Assembly (NCBI RefSeq): GCF_002420705.1
Contig: NZ_DIIM01000013.1
Location: forward strand, 75,702-139,701
DNA from: Sphingobacterium sp. UBA5670
GTDB taxonomy: Bacteria > Bacteroidota > Bacteroidia > Sphingobacteriales > Sphingobacteriaceae
Length of the DNA stretch: 64,000 nt
Direction of reading: 5' to 3'
Below, one piece after another: positions 50,401 to 58,976 of the stretch; the stretch's first letter is position 1, and every line of letters begins with the position of its first letter. A program made the position numbers and the translations under genes. Under the pieces are notes generated by a model, which searched no databases, was not told the DNA's origin, and saw only the letters and a list, made by a program, of their open reading frames with translations.

Positions 50401-52749
50401 ATTGAGAAAGTCTGATTTTAAAAGTAGTAAGTTGCGGCTTGTATCCGCTTTTGCAATCAGTGAAATACTGTCTAGCGAGTAATAAGCATCATTGTAAACA
50501 ATAGATGAATTTGTAATATGCGCTTCTCCGTTCAGGAAATTAGGGTCAGCTGAACTAAAGTTTCCGACAAGTTTACCGTGATACTTGAATTCGTCGTCCA
50601 TTAATTTTAAATTTTTAAGATTAATGGTATCCACCATAAGTTCGAAATCCACCTGTGGATACTTGGATTTCATGTTGGCAGTAGCATCCAATTTTAACTG
50701 AATATTCGGATCAGGGCTGACAACAGAAGCTTTAATATCTCCTTTGTCTGCGGTAAGGTTCATGTCGATATTCTGATAACGATAGCCCATCGCATCCATC
50801 CGGTTTACTTTACCATCGAAGTTAGCTACAAGCTTCTTGGGATCGGTACCATGGCCTTTAATTTTTCCTTCAAAGGAAAGAATCCCCAATGTACTATCCA
50901 TTTTCATGATCTTACCGATATCAAAATCACGGATGCTTACATAAGCATCATACGTTGTATCTCTGCCGATCATGCCAACTTTACCATTGAACTTGGCCGT
51001 TCCTTTCTCTGTTACCAAAGACAGGTTGGTGTTAAAAGCGCTCATCCCGCCATTAAACGTTCCGGTAAGACCGATGGTATTCGGCAGTTCTATTCCACTT
51101 GGAAGCATCTTTTTTGAAACCAGCTTTTCGATATCCGAACGTCCTGTCGTCAATTTTTTCAAATTGAGATCCATGGACATTTTATCGACGTTGGGTAGTC
51201 CCTTTAAATGCAGACTCGCAATGACGCGTGTATTGGACAGGGTTTGAAAATCAATTGCTGGAATATTTAGATCATTAACTTTTCCCACGACGCGTCCATC
51301 TATTGCAAATTTTTTGTCCATCAGGGGTTTCATAACCTGCATAGTATCCAAAAACGGTGCAAAGTAGTAGATGTCGCGCATATCTACATGACTCTTTTTG
51401 ATTGTTGCATTAACGTAAAGTAGTTCGGGTTTTTTAGCGATAATATCCAAAGAAGGATAGGTTACTTTGATGTAATCACGCAGGAGAGTACGCGGTGTCT
51501 CTGCATAAAGATTTTTGATCTCCGCACCGGTATTCGTATATTTAAAATCACCCTTCAATTGCTTAATCACAAAGCCAGAATGATCTGAAGCAACGAGCTC
51601 TTTTAATGAGCCGCTGATAGAATCGGCACTGTAGTAAAGATCGTTGAGACTGGTTTTCATCCCTGGAATCTTCATGTTGAAGTAATCAAAGCCTTTCATA
51701 CGCGCCTGATTGTCGTCCCGGTAAGCTAGGCTTGTCTTATTGATCTGAATATCTTTGGCTGATACAACCCAGTTTACTTTGCTGGTATCTGCTGTGTTTT
51801 TCTCCGTGCTGATCGCCTTTTTCTGAAGCTTTCCAAAGAGTACCGTATTATCCGAACCATCCAGGTTGATTGTTTGAATGTCAACAATTTCTTTGTTGAG
51901 GTCGATCTTATTAATGTCTGCGTGCAGATTTTTGATGTAAAACTTGGTATTCAATAGGCTGGATTGATCCTCATAACGAATCAGGATATTGGTCAGATCT
52001 GCAATTTGCAGACCGACCTCGGGAAGTAATGTCGTTGTCTGTGCTGTTTTGTCAGTAATCCCAAAGTCTTTCACAGAAGGTGCTGTCCCGTCAGCGACTG
52101 GCCGCCATTGTTTTATTGTGGCGCTCAAACCATCAATCTTCACTTTGGGGAGGTTAAAGGCCATGTTTTTTGTGAGATCAAATTTCTTAATGTTCGTGTT
52201 CAGGCTGCCGAGATAAACATCGGCACTGGTTCCGATAACATCATCGGCATAGACAATGTGAAATTTGTCAAATTTGACTTTATCTAAGTTAAATAGGAGG
52301 GCTGAACTGCTGTCTGCCGTTGGTTTGCTTTCTTTTTGAGAGGCAAATGCTTTGATAATATAATCAAAGTTGAACGAGCTGTCGGGTAGCGTACGGCGAA
52401 TTTTTGCAGTAATTCCGTCTGCTTCAAGACTTTGAATTTCAACTGTGTTTTTCAGAAGTTTAAGCATGTTGATATCCACTGCTATGCTTTTTCCAGCAAC
52501 CAAAGTATCTTTACTTTGGTCAGCTAAATAGATGTCCTCTAAAACCAGTTTTTTAGGAAAATCAATATTGATATAGCCAATTTTTACAGGAGTACCAATC
52601 TTTCCTTCTACATATTGAGTTACTTTTCCAGCGATATAGTTCTGGACGGAAGGTAGTCTGATTAAGAATACGATTAGAATAGCCAGCGCAATTATTACTC
52701 CAATAATCCACAATATTGTTTTGAAAGCAATTCGGGTAAATCTGTTCAA
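47464..52749 (-). CDS. tamB: TamB: translocation and assembly module inner-membrane protein
   Basis: A protein of 1761 residues with one N-terminal membrane helix (TILWIIGVIIALAILIVFLI). An AsmA-like start follows (GKIGTPVKIGYINIDFPKKL) and then a very long beta-rich periplasmic chain, the kind that forms a lipid-carrying groove in the bridge-like family. The C-terminal TamB/DUF490 domain (about 1250-1650) includes TKAPTLELVATQLG and SGQLNRLASELITGVELDF. It is longer than E. coli TamB (about 1260 residues). The coding end overlaps tamL. A role in phospholipid or outer-membrane protein transport is inferred from the family. Confidence 0.9.
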   Translation of the reverse strand: MNRFTRIAFKTILWIIGVIIALAILIVFLIRLPSVQNYIAGKVTQYVEGKIGTPVKIGYINIDFPKKLVLEDIYLADQSKDTLVAGKSIAVDINMLKLLKNTVEIQSLEADGITAKIRRTLPDSSFNFDYIIKAFASQKESKPTADSSSALLFNLDKVKFDKFHIVYADDVIGTSADVYLGSLNTNIKKFDLTKNMAFNLPKVKIDGLSATIKQWRPVADGTAPSVKDFGITDKTAQTTTLLPEVGLQIADLTNILIRYEDQSSLLNTKFYIKNLHADINKIDLNKEIVDIQTINLDGSDNTVLFGKLQKKAISTEKNTADTSKVNWVVSAKDIQINKTSLAYRDDNQARMKGFDYFNMKIPGMKTSLNDLYYSADSISGSLKELVASDHSGFVIKQLKGDFKYTNTGAEIKNLYAETPRTLLRDYIKVTYPSLDIIAKKPELLYVNATIKKSHVDMRDIYYFAPFLDTMQVMKPLMDKKFAIDGRVVGKVNDLNIPAIDFQTLSNTRVIASLHLKGLPNVDKMSMDLNLKKLTTGRSDIEKLVSKKMLPSGIELPNTIGLTGTFNGGMSAFNTNLSLVTEKGTAKFNGKVGMIGRDTTYDAYVSIRDFDIGKIMKMDSTLGILSFEGKIKGHGTDPKKLVANFDGKVNRMDAMGYRYQNIDMNLTADKGDIKASVVSPDPNIQLKLDATANMKSKYPQVDFELMVDTINLKNLKLMDDEFKYHGKLVGNFSSADPNFLNGEAHITNSSIVYNDAYYSLDSISLIAKADTSRNLLLLKSDFLNAHLVGKYKILELQNAIQDILQVYYQPGQAVKVPKYEPQSIEFSAQLNRTKFIKDFLPELTEMSDITLDGMFNSQSKTILAKLDAPKMIYNGTEINNVTLDINTLDSTLYYSALINKIKVSNIELVNTVFSGKVIQNNLDFGLWIKDKKEKEQYHLGANMRVDNGAFVFSLLQDGLMLNYDKWTINPNNVLKFGSTGIQANEFILSNKGQELSISSQDSVLNSPLNIAFKNFRIETLSKMLESETIDLGGGVNGQATISRLESSPVFVSDLVIDKFYIGKDTVGNVNIKVNNEKENTYNANISISENGNNVVLSGDFVNPPKGEASLDFTLDIAPLTMQTVQAFSLGYLKDSKGNLEGQLKITGSPSKPLINGDVKFKEAQFNIAMLNALFKAKDETIHLDERGITFPKFALEDKKGNIAKVTGSIETKTYTDFDFNLNINTDNFEVLNSTQSDNDMFYGKMYLTSNLRIRGNLDKPVVDGTIKVLDDTDFTFVMPNEDPGMADRKGVVEFVDKSDTTRANVFAKLDSMTVTRLTGMDVDLNLQTDKDAKFKILLDAGSQDALNIQGEAELNAGIDASSKITLSGTFTVDKGSYSFSFGPVKKDFTFRKGSTITWNGDPLDAQLNITAAYTTKAPTLELVATQLGSENANLYKQRIPFNVLLKITDKLFQPQLNFDIDLDENNSVVSQDVISKVNNALTTLRENPSELNKQVFSLIVLGRFMSTNPFESLSGGGGTEAIVRNSISSFLSGQLNRLASELITGVELDFNLTSEEDYATGAGQTRTDLNIGVSKMLLNDRLKITVGSNFEVEGNTRPGETANNIAGDIQLDYQLSQDGRYFARVYRKNQYQVTLQGQYVETGIGFIINMDYNRFKEIWMSSKKLKEYYDTNSKGFRKRFDVERMETDSVYRDSVRTVIRDSLMIHSPEYRKRIEDREKEKRKQQLDSTKSTPKSDSPKSNLDTIRTTAIKNEDEERSYHAG

Positions 52750-53127
52750 CGTATAATTTGATTTAAGTATCTATTAATAAAAATTAAAACGGGAAAAAGT
52801 TTGCTTAGTTTTCAGCTATATAACTTATATCGCCACTATTTCAGCAAACTAAGATAAATTTGCTTGTAAATGCAAGTTTAATTTATGCGTTATACCTATT
52901 AGCAAATCTTAACAGTTTTTCATTTCCACGCGTAAAGTCTTTTGTCGCGGGAATGTTATAAAAACACATCAAATAATTGACCAAACCATTATTGTCGTAT
53001 AAAGTTTTTTGTTTTTTAATTTTATGGTAATAAAAGCATAAAATACCTATCAATTTATTAAAGAAATAGGTGTTTAACATACTACATATTCTTATTTATT
53101 GGCATCTGGAGGATGAGAAATGGACCA
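52750..53127. other. Intergenic region upstream of tamB
   Basis: A+T-rich. An 8-bp inverted repeat CTTAGTTT/AAACTAAG (52804-52811, 52846-52853) lies in the tamB promoter region. A 65-codon frame at 52883-53080 lacks coding character. Nothing else seen. Confidence 0.5.
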
Positions 53128-53502
53128 TTATTCCATCAGTTTCCTGTATTTGCCCCAATTTTCAAATACGACCCATAGCCAAATAATGAAAAGTACAGCC
53201 CAGATAATTAACCCCATCTGGCTATAGAAAATCATGTTATGGGTAAAAATGCCAATGAGTATTGGAAAGATAACCAATGCACCTAAAGTCCTTGTCTTTG
53301 GAAAAATAAACAATAAACCTCCCAGGAGTTCAATAATTCCGACTAGCGGCATTAGCCATTTTATTGTGGCAAAGGCTGCAAATACTTTTTTCATGTCCAT
53401 ATCCATTGGTGGGGTAGGCATATAATGAAAGAGTTTATCCAGCCCTGCATTGATGAATAGCAAGGCAAATAAAATGCAAAGTATGTTTTTAAAGATCTTC
53501 AT
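53128..53502 (-). CDS. DoxX-like small membrane protein
   Basis: A protein of 124 residues with four hydrophobic helices (ILCILFALLFINAGLDKLF, MPLVGIIELLGGLLFIF, LGALVIFPILIGIFTHNMIF, GLIIWAVLFIIWLWVVFEN), in the plan of the DoxX/DUF-type family of inner-membrane proteins. The GLDKLFHYMP motif after helix 1 is typical. The function is unknown; family members are linked to redox or thiol stress in other bacteria. It lies 20 bp after the DUF4342 gene and is probably co-transcribed. Confidence 0.8.
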   Translation of the reverse strand: MKIFKNILCILFALLFINAGLDKLFHYMPTPPMDMDMKKVFAAFATIKWLMPLVGIIELLGGLLFIFPKTRTLGALVIFPILIGIFTHNMIFYSQMGLIIWAVLFIIWLWVVFENWGKYRKLME

Positions 53503-53522
53503 AACGGTCTATTTTAAATTGA

Positions 53523-53825
53523 TTATTTTACAGTTATTGTTGTAGGAGGATCAGTGCTGTTATCATCTTTGTCTTCTTCGTCTTTGTTTGTATTTCGCTC
53601 TACGGTGATCGTGCATTCTGTTAGCAATGCTGCCACAGCGCCAATTGCGGCAAAGACAGGTGCTAAGATCAAGCCTATTGCACCTATAGTGACGGGAAAG
53701 CTCATAATTTCTTTGCCATGTTTGTCCGAAATGCTGATTTTGCTAACGTTGCCCTCAGCAATGATTTCTTTGATCTTCTGTAAAAGGTTTTCACCGTTAA
53801 TCTGAAATGTTTCTTTGAATCCCAT
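53523..53825 (-). CDS. DUF4342 family protein
   Basis: A protein of 100 residues: a short amphipathic N-terminal domain (LLQKIKEIIAEGNVSKISIS, KHGKEIMSFPVTIGA), a glycine/alanine-rich hydrophobic segment (IGLILAPVFAAIGAVAALL), then CTITVERN and an acidic, polar tail. This layout is that of DUF4342, a family of unknown function found in operons with small membrane or stress proteins. The start MGFKETF is preferred; the longer frame upstream gives an unlikely Cys/Asn-rich N terminus. A TAACTTTA near-match to the -7 box is about 30 bp upstream. Confidence 0.78.
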   Translation of the reverse strand: MGFKETFQINGENLLQKIKEIIAEGNVSKISISDKHGKEIMSFPVTIGAIGLILAPVFAAIGAVAALLTECTITVERNTNKDEEDKDDNSTDPPTTITVK

Positions 53826-54112
53826 AATGATATAATTTAAGTTCGCTCTTATAAAGTTATTCATTTTTTTACAGGAATTTATAAAGTAACCGCATTGTTT
53901 GTCTATCAATTAGTTATAAACTGCTTTTAACCGATAGAAGATGCAGATGATTCTCTTGTTTTTCAGTTTAGGTTTTAAATGTCCATGAAGCAGATATCAT
54001 GAGTCGTTCATGCATGGTTCCAGTATGGTTGAAGTATAGTTCCAGTATTGATAAGATAGTCGTAGGTGATACAACGGTTGTATGGTTGTTTCGGATAGCG
54101 CTTACTAAAGGG
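53826..54112. other. Intergenic region with direct repeats
   Basis: GTTCCAGTAT occurs at 54017-54026 and 54039-54048, 22 bp apart. Related GGTTG/GTATGG words are scattered nearby. No ORF or RNA recognised. Confidence 0.45.
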
Positions 54113-54151
54113 AAAAAAAAAGCCCCACGTAAGGCGCGGGACTTTTAATAA
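54113..54151 (-). terminator. Terminator of valS
   Basis: AAAGTCCCGCG/CGTGGGGCTTT on the minus strand (two wobbles) with a 5-nt loop and a T-tract. Confidence 0.85.
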
Positions 54152-54166
54152 TTTATTGAATAGGTC

Positions 54167-56803
54167 TTAACCTAATGCTACTAAACTTTCTTGAAGAATT
54201 TTAATCTTTGCTTCGGCATCTGCTTTTTTACTTTTTTCGTTTTCAACAATTTCAGGTTTAGCGTTTTGCACAAACCGTTCATTGGAAAGCTTTTTGTCTA
54301 CAGATACAAGGAAACCTTTTAAGTATTCCAATTCTTTCTCGATACGTTCACGCTCGGCATCGACATCAATATTGTTTTCTAACGTAACATAACACTCATC
54401 TTTACCGGCAAGGAAGCTTGTTGCACCTGCTACTTTCTCAGAAACAAAAGTTACGCCTTCCAAGTTTGCAATCTTGGTAATGATATCAATATATTGTGCT
54501 AAATTAATGTTCGACTGTTGATTGATCGCCAATGGCAATGCAACCTTAGGGGAAATACCTTTAGAATTGCGAATATTGCGAACTTCCGAAATGATCTGTT
54601 GAGCGATCGCGAAATCTTTTATTAACTGTTCGTCAAACTCATTCGCCGTAGGATAAGCGGCTACGATAATACAATCTTTCTCGTCTTTTACGCCAAACAA
54701 TTCGTCATGCCACAGTTCTTCGGTCAAGAAAGGCATAAAAGGGTGTACTAGTGTAAGAATGCGTTGGAAGAAAGATTTGACCGTTTCTAAAGTTTCTGTA
54801 GAAATAGGAGATCCATAAGCCGGTTTTACTAATTCAAGGTACCAAGCACAGAAGTCATCCCATACCAATTTGTAGGTTGTCATGAGTGCGTCCGATAAAC
54901 GATAGTGCTTGAAGTTTTCCTCGATATCGACCAGGGCTTGATTTAATCTTGCCTCAAACCAGGATGCTGCTATTTTATCCGAGTCAGAAGCTGCTACTGT
55001 AGTAATTTCCCAACCTTTTACCAAACGGAAGGCATTCCAGATCTTGTTGGCAAAATTACGGCCCTGTACACAAAGTTCAACATCAAAAGGAAGGTCGTTA
55101 CCTGCTGGAGCAGTTAGCAACATGCCCATTCTTGTGGCATCGGCACCGTATTCGTTCATCAGATCAATTGGATCAGGTGAGTTGCCCAATGATTTGGACA
55201 TTTTACGGCCCAGCTTATCACGTACAATACCTGTGAAATAAACATTCTCAAAAGGTAATTGTCCGCGAAATTCATATCCCGATACGATCATGCGTGCCAC
55301 CCAAAAGAAAATAATATCTGGAGCGGTCACCAAATCTTGCGTAGGGTAGTAATAGTTGATTTCAGCATTCTCAGGCTCATTGATGCCATTAAATACGGAA
55401 ATTGGCCATAACCATGCCGAGAACCAGGTGTCCAGGACATCTTCATCTTGACGAAGATCTGCTGCCTGAAGATTTGCATTGCCTGATTTCTGCTGCGCTA
55501 ATACAAGTGCTTCTTCAATTGTTTGTGCAACAACAAAGTCTTCGTTACCATCGCCATAGAAATAAGCTGGTATCTGATGTCCCCACCACAATTGTCTTGA
55601 GATGTTCCAGTCTGTCACATTCTCCATCCAGTTGCGGTAAATATTTTTGAATTTTGTCGGATGAAACTTAATCGTATCGTCCATGACATTATCCAATGCT
55701 GGTTTTGCCAGATCTTCCATTTTAAGGAACCATTGATTGGAAATTTTAGGTTCAATGACAGCACCGGTTCGCTCCGAAGTACCAACATTATTGGTATAGT
55801 TTTCAACTTTTTCCAATAACCCTTTTTCCTCAAGCTCCTTCTCAATCTCTTTACGCACTTTAAAACGATCCATACCTGCGTAGTGCAGGCCATTGTCATT
55901 TAGCTTTGCTTCGTCCGTGAAGATATCCACAAATTCCAGGTTGTGTTTTTTGCCTAAAGCGTAGTCATTCACGTCATGCGCTGGCGTTACTTTAAGGCAT
56001 CCCGTACCAAATTCCAGATCGACATATTCATCTTCAATGATATTGACTTTTCTTCCAACGATAGGCACAATCACTTGCTTTCCTTTTAGCCATGTGTAGC
56101 GCTCATCGTTTGGATTGATACATACAGCTGTATCACCAAAGATGGTCTCAGGACGGGTTGTCGCCACTACAATGTATTGGTCTGTTCCTTCAACCTGATA
56201 TTTTAGGTGATATAATTTGCCGTTTTTCTCTTTATAAATAACTTCTTCGTCAGAGATATTTGTTTTTGCTTCAGGATCCCAATTAACCATGCGGTAACCA
56301 CGATAGATCAATCCTTTGTGATATAGATCGACAAATACACGGATAACAGACTGATATAATTCCGGATCCATTGTAAAACGTGTACGATCCCAGTCACAGG
56401 AAGCGCCAAGTTTTTCGAGTTGTTTTAGAATAATACCACCGTATTTTTCCTTCCATTCCCAAGCATGTTTCAAGAAATCCTCACGCGATAGAGATCGTTT
56501 ATCAATTCCTTGTTCCTTCAACATAGCGACGACTTTAGCTTCAGTGGCGATAGAGGCGTGGTCGGTCCCCGGTACCCAGCAGGCGTTTTTCCCCTGCATA
56601 CGCGCCCGGCGAATCAAAACGTCTTGAATGGTATTGTTTAGCATATGCCCCATGTGCAATACTCCAGTGACATTCGGAGGAGGCATCACAATCGTGTAAG
56701 GTTCACGTTCGTCAGGGGTGGAACGGAAAAATCCATTCGCTTTCCAATAGCTGTACCATTTTTCTTCAGCTTCTTTTGGATTGTAAGTTTTCGCTATGCT
56801 CAT
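54167..56803 (-). CDS. valS: Valyl-tRNA synthetase
   Basis: Class I aminoacyl-tRNA synthetase of 878 residues. The HIGH motif appears as HMGH (50-53) in PPPNVTGVLHMGHM. CP1 editing domain motifs (TTRPETIFGDTAVCINP) and KMSKS near residue 535 (KMSKSLGNSPDPIDL) are present. The tRNA-binding region and the C-terminal Val-type coiled coil (DVDAERERIEKELEYLKG) are complete. It has its own -7 box and terminator. Confidence 0.97.
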   Translation of the reverse strand: MSIAKTYNPKEAEEKWYSYWKANGFFRSTPDEREPYTIVMPPPNVTGVLHMGHMLNNTIQDVLIRRARMQGKNACWVPGTDHASIATEAKVVAMLKEQGIDKRSLSREDFLKHAWEWKEKYGGIILKQLEKLGASCDWDRTRFTMDPELYQSVIRVFVDLYHKGLIYRGYRMVNWDPEAKTNISDEEVIYKEKNGKLYHLKYQVEGTDQYIVVATTRPETIFGDTAVCINPNDERYTWLKGKQVIVPIVGRKVNIIEDEYVDLEFGTGCLKVTPAHDVNDYALGKKHNLEFVDIFTDEAKLNDNGLHYAGMDRFKVRKEIEKELEEKGLLEKVENYTNNVGTSERTGAVIEPKISNQWFLKMEDLAKPALDNVMDDTIKFHPTKFKNIYRNWMENVTDWNISRQLWWGHQIPAYFYGDGNEDFVVAQTIEEALVLAQQKSGNANLQAADLRQDEDVLDTWFSAWLWPISVFNGINEPENAEINYYYPTQDLVTAPDIIFFWVARMIVSGYEFRGQLPFENVYFTGIVRDKLGRKMSKSLGNSPDPIDLMNEYGADATRMGMLLTAPAGNDLPFDVELCVQGRNFANKIWNAFRLVKGWEITTVAASDSDKIAASWFEARLNQALVDIEENFKHYRLSDALMTTYKLVWDDFCAWYLELVKPAYGSPISTETLETVKSFFQRILTLVHPFMPFLTEELWHDELFGVKDEKDCIIVAAYPTANEFDEQLIKDFAIAQQIISEVRNIRNSKGISPKVALPLAINQQSNINLAQYIDIITKIANLEGVTFVSEKVAGATSFLAGKDECYVTLENNIDVDAERERIEKELEYLKGFLVSVDKKLSNERFVQNAKPEIVENEKSKKADAEAKIKILQESLVALG

Positions 56804-56836
56804 TTTAAATTTTTGTATTCAAACTTTTTAGGAACA

Positions 56837-56844
56837 CAAAAGTA
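56837..56844 (-). promoter_or_regulatory. -7 box (TACTTTTG) of valS
   Basis: Exact TAnnTTTG on the minus strand, 33 bases upstream of the valS ATG. Confidence 0.6.
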
Positions 56845-57059
56845 AGGAATTCTATGTTATTTTCCTTAGTTATCCATTTATCTTGTTCTCAAAGAAAAAG
56901 AAGCTGTGAACAAAGGCTAAACTAGCGGTTTAATGAGGGGGCGTCCTAGGCAGTACTGGAGGTTATTGCAGCTACTCAAAGCATAATGTAGGATTTATAC
57001 TTTTTTAATCTTTTCTTCATATTACTAAGTAATTAGCCTGTATTTCATGTAAATTAATG
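56845..57059. other. Divergent intergenic region between valS and the LTA-synthase-like pair
   Basis: No ORF, hairpin or T-box-like leader is seen upstream of valS. Confidence 0.45.
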
Positions 57060-57067
57060 TAAATTTG
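57060..57067 (+). promoter_or_regulatory. -7 box (TAAATTTG) of the LTA-synthase-like operon
   Basis: Exact TAnnTTTG, 24 bases before the ATG at 57092. It overlaps an earlier ATG at 57065, which excludes that start. Confidence 0.6.
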
Positions 57068-57091
57068 CCTGTTTTATTTTTATACGAAGGG

Positions 57092-58972
57092 ATGCAACGA
57101 TTTGCTAATGAGCTTAAAGCCTTAACACAGTATTTTTTATTTTGGTTAATTATCTGTTTTATAGATAGATTGATTTTTGTTACTGCTTTTTTTGAGAAAA
57201 TAGGTTTTTCCAATTTTACGGAGATTTTCAGAATTTATTACCATGGTCTGAACCTGGATTTTTCGGCTGTTTCCTACATATGCGCTCTACCGTTTCTTGT
57301 GTATTGCGTGTTAAGTTTTTTTCCGAAACCGAAACCCAAAAGACTGATCTTGGATATCTATACTGTGATCGTTTTAGTTTTGTTTTTTGTGACAAGCTTT
57401 ATCAATGTCAATATCTATCGTGAATGGGGCGACAAGATTTCTAAGCGTGCTATCGATGCATTTTTTGCTTCACCCTCGGGAGCTGTAGCCTCGGCCGAGT
57501 CCACGCCGGTATTTCTCCCCATCGTTGGCATGTTGATCGGCATATTCTGTGGTTATTTTCTATACCGCTGGATGTTTAAAAAGGTATCATTTTTCAATAT
57601 CAAGTCGCCTGTAGGCAATTTTATCAAATTAGCAATCGGAGTTTTTGTGCTTTTCACTCTTATCCGCGGCGGTTATGGCAGAGCGACGCTAAACCCTAGT
57701 AAAGCTTATTATTCCGAAGAGACATTTTACAATCATGCTGCAGTCAATACACAATGGTCTTTTTTACGGGATTTCTTCGCTAAAAGTACGAAACTGAAGA
57801 ATCCATATAGTTATTATGATAATCAGAAAGAGATTCAGGAAAAGTTGCGTCCTGCCTTTCAAAGTCAGCCTGATTCGGCTGTTGAGGTGCTGTCCACTAC
57901 GCGTCCAAATGTTGTTATTATTATGTTGGAAAGTTTCGTTGGGGATCTCATTCAGTCGCTTGGAGGAGAAAAGGGAATTACGCCTCATATGGAAGAATTG
58001 ATTAAGGGCGGTATTTTATTTGATCATATTTATTCAGCTGCTGACCGATCCGATAAAGGAATGGTGGCGGTGCTAAGTGGTTTTCCGGCGCAGGGGCCCG
58101 AGAGCATTATCAAGTATATAGACAAACACGAAAATATGCCCGCGATAGGACAGGAGTTCGACCATGCCGGTTACGAAACATCATTTTATCATGGTGGTCA
58201 GAGCGAATTTTATAATTTTAAATCGTATATGCTGACGCATGGGATGTCGAGGGTTGTAGATAATGCCAATTTTGGGTTAGATGCAGAACGAGCCTCATGG
58301 GGAGTATATGACCATGTGGTCTTTAATCAGATGATCAAGGATTTCAAAAAGGAAAAGCAACCGTTCTTCTCAACCATTTTTACCTTGATTAATCACGAAC
58401 CATTTGAATTAAAACACGGCTATAAATTTGGTAATGCCACCAATGCGGATAAATTCAGAAGTACGGCAAATTATACAGATTCGGCTGTTTTTGATTTTAT
58501 CAGTAAAGCTAAAAAGGAAGCTTGGTATAAAAATACACTTTTCGTTATTGTGGCCGACCATGGGCATCGCCTTCCTTCAGAAAAATGGGAGCTATTTCAT
58601 CCCAACCGCTTTCATATTCCGCTGATCTTTTTCGGTGATGTGATCAAACCTGAATATCGTGGAAAAATATTCAATCGAATCGGTAACCAAACGGATTTAG
58701 CAGCTACCTTATTGACACAGTTGAATCTTCCCACCGATCGTTATCATTGGAGCCGGGATCTGTTTAACCCCACGACTCCTCAGATCGCATTTTATAATTC
58801 GAAGGATGCCTTTGGTGTAATTACTCCACAACAGGCGGTTTCTTTCGATAATGTAGGAAGGATTATCAATTATAGATCCAATAAAGAATATCCAGCTGGT
58901 AAAACAGACAGCTTATTGAATATTGGCAAAGCGTATTATCAAGACGTATATCGTGAATTTTTAAAATATTAG
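57092..58972 (+). CDS. LTA-synthase-family membrane sulfatase-fold enzyme (copy 1)
   Basis: A protein of 626 residues with about five N-terminal membrane helices (to about 205) and an extracytoplasmic alkaline-phosphatase-fold domain (PF00884 type). NVVIIMLESFVGD supplies the first metal glutamate. The nucleophile region is SAADRSDKGMVAVLSGFPAQ with Ser in place of the usual Thr. FYHGGQSEFYNF, INHEPFEL and VADHGHRLP complete the site. Such enzymes move phosphoglycerol or phosphoethanolamine groups onto envelope glycans or lipids. Gram-negative Bacteroidota make no lipoteichoic acid, so the acceptor is unknown. GAAGG lies just before the chosen ATG. Confidence 0.85.
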   Translation: MQRFANELKALTQYFLFWLIICFIDRLIFVTAFFEKIGFSNFTEIFRIYYHGLNLDFSAVSYICALPFLVYCVLSFFPKPKPKRLILDIYTVIVLVLFFVTSFINVNIYREWGDKISKRAIDAFFASPSGAVASAESTPVFLPIVGMLIGIFCGYFLYRWMFKKVSFFNIKSPVGNFIKLAIGVFVLFTLIRGGYGRATLNPSKAYYSEETFYNHAAVNTQWSFLRDFFAKSTKLKNPYSYYDNQKEIQEKLRPAFQSQPDSAVEVLSTTRPNVVIIMLESFVGDLIQSLGGEKGITPHMEELIKGGILFDHIYSAADRSDKGMVAVLSGFPAQGPESIIKYIDKHENMPAIGQEFDHAGYETSFYHGGQSEFYNFKSYMLTHGMSRVVDNANFGLDAERASWGVYDHVVFNQMIKDFKKEKQPFFSTIFTLINHEPFELKHGYKFGNATNADKFRSTANYTDSAVFDFISKAKKEAWYKNTLFVIVADHGHRLPSEKWELFHPNRFHIPLIFFGDVIKPEYRGKIFNRIGNQTDLAATLLTQLNLPTDRYHWSRDLFNPTTPQIAFYNSKDAFGVITPQQAVSFDNVGRIINYRSNKEYPAGKTDSLLNIGKAYYQDVYREFLKY

Positions 58973-58976
58973 GGCT

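Noticed and set aside
52883..53080. 65-codon minus-strand frame upstream of tamB
   Set aside because: Composition (K, N, Y, F rich, no conserved-looking pattern) is what random A+T-rich DNA gives, and no start signal or neighbour supports it.
56804..57059. T-box or similar riboswitch before valS
   Set aside because: No specifier-type stem or T-box sequence, and the -7 box leaves a leader of only about 30 nt.
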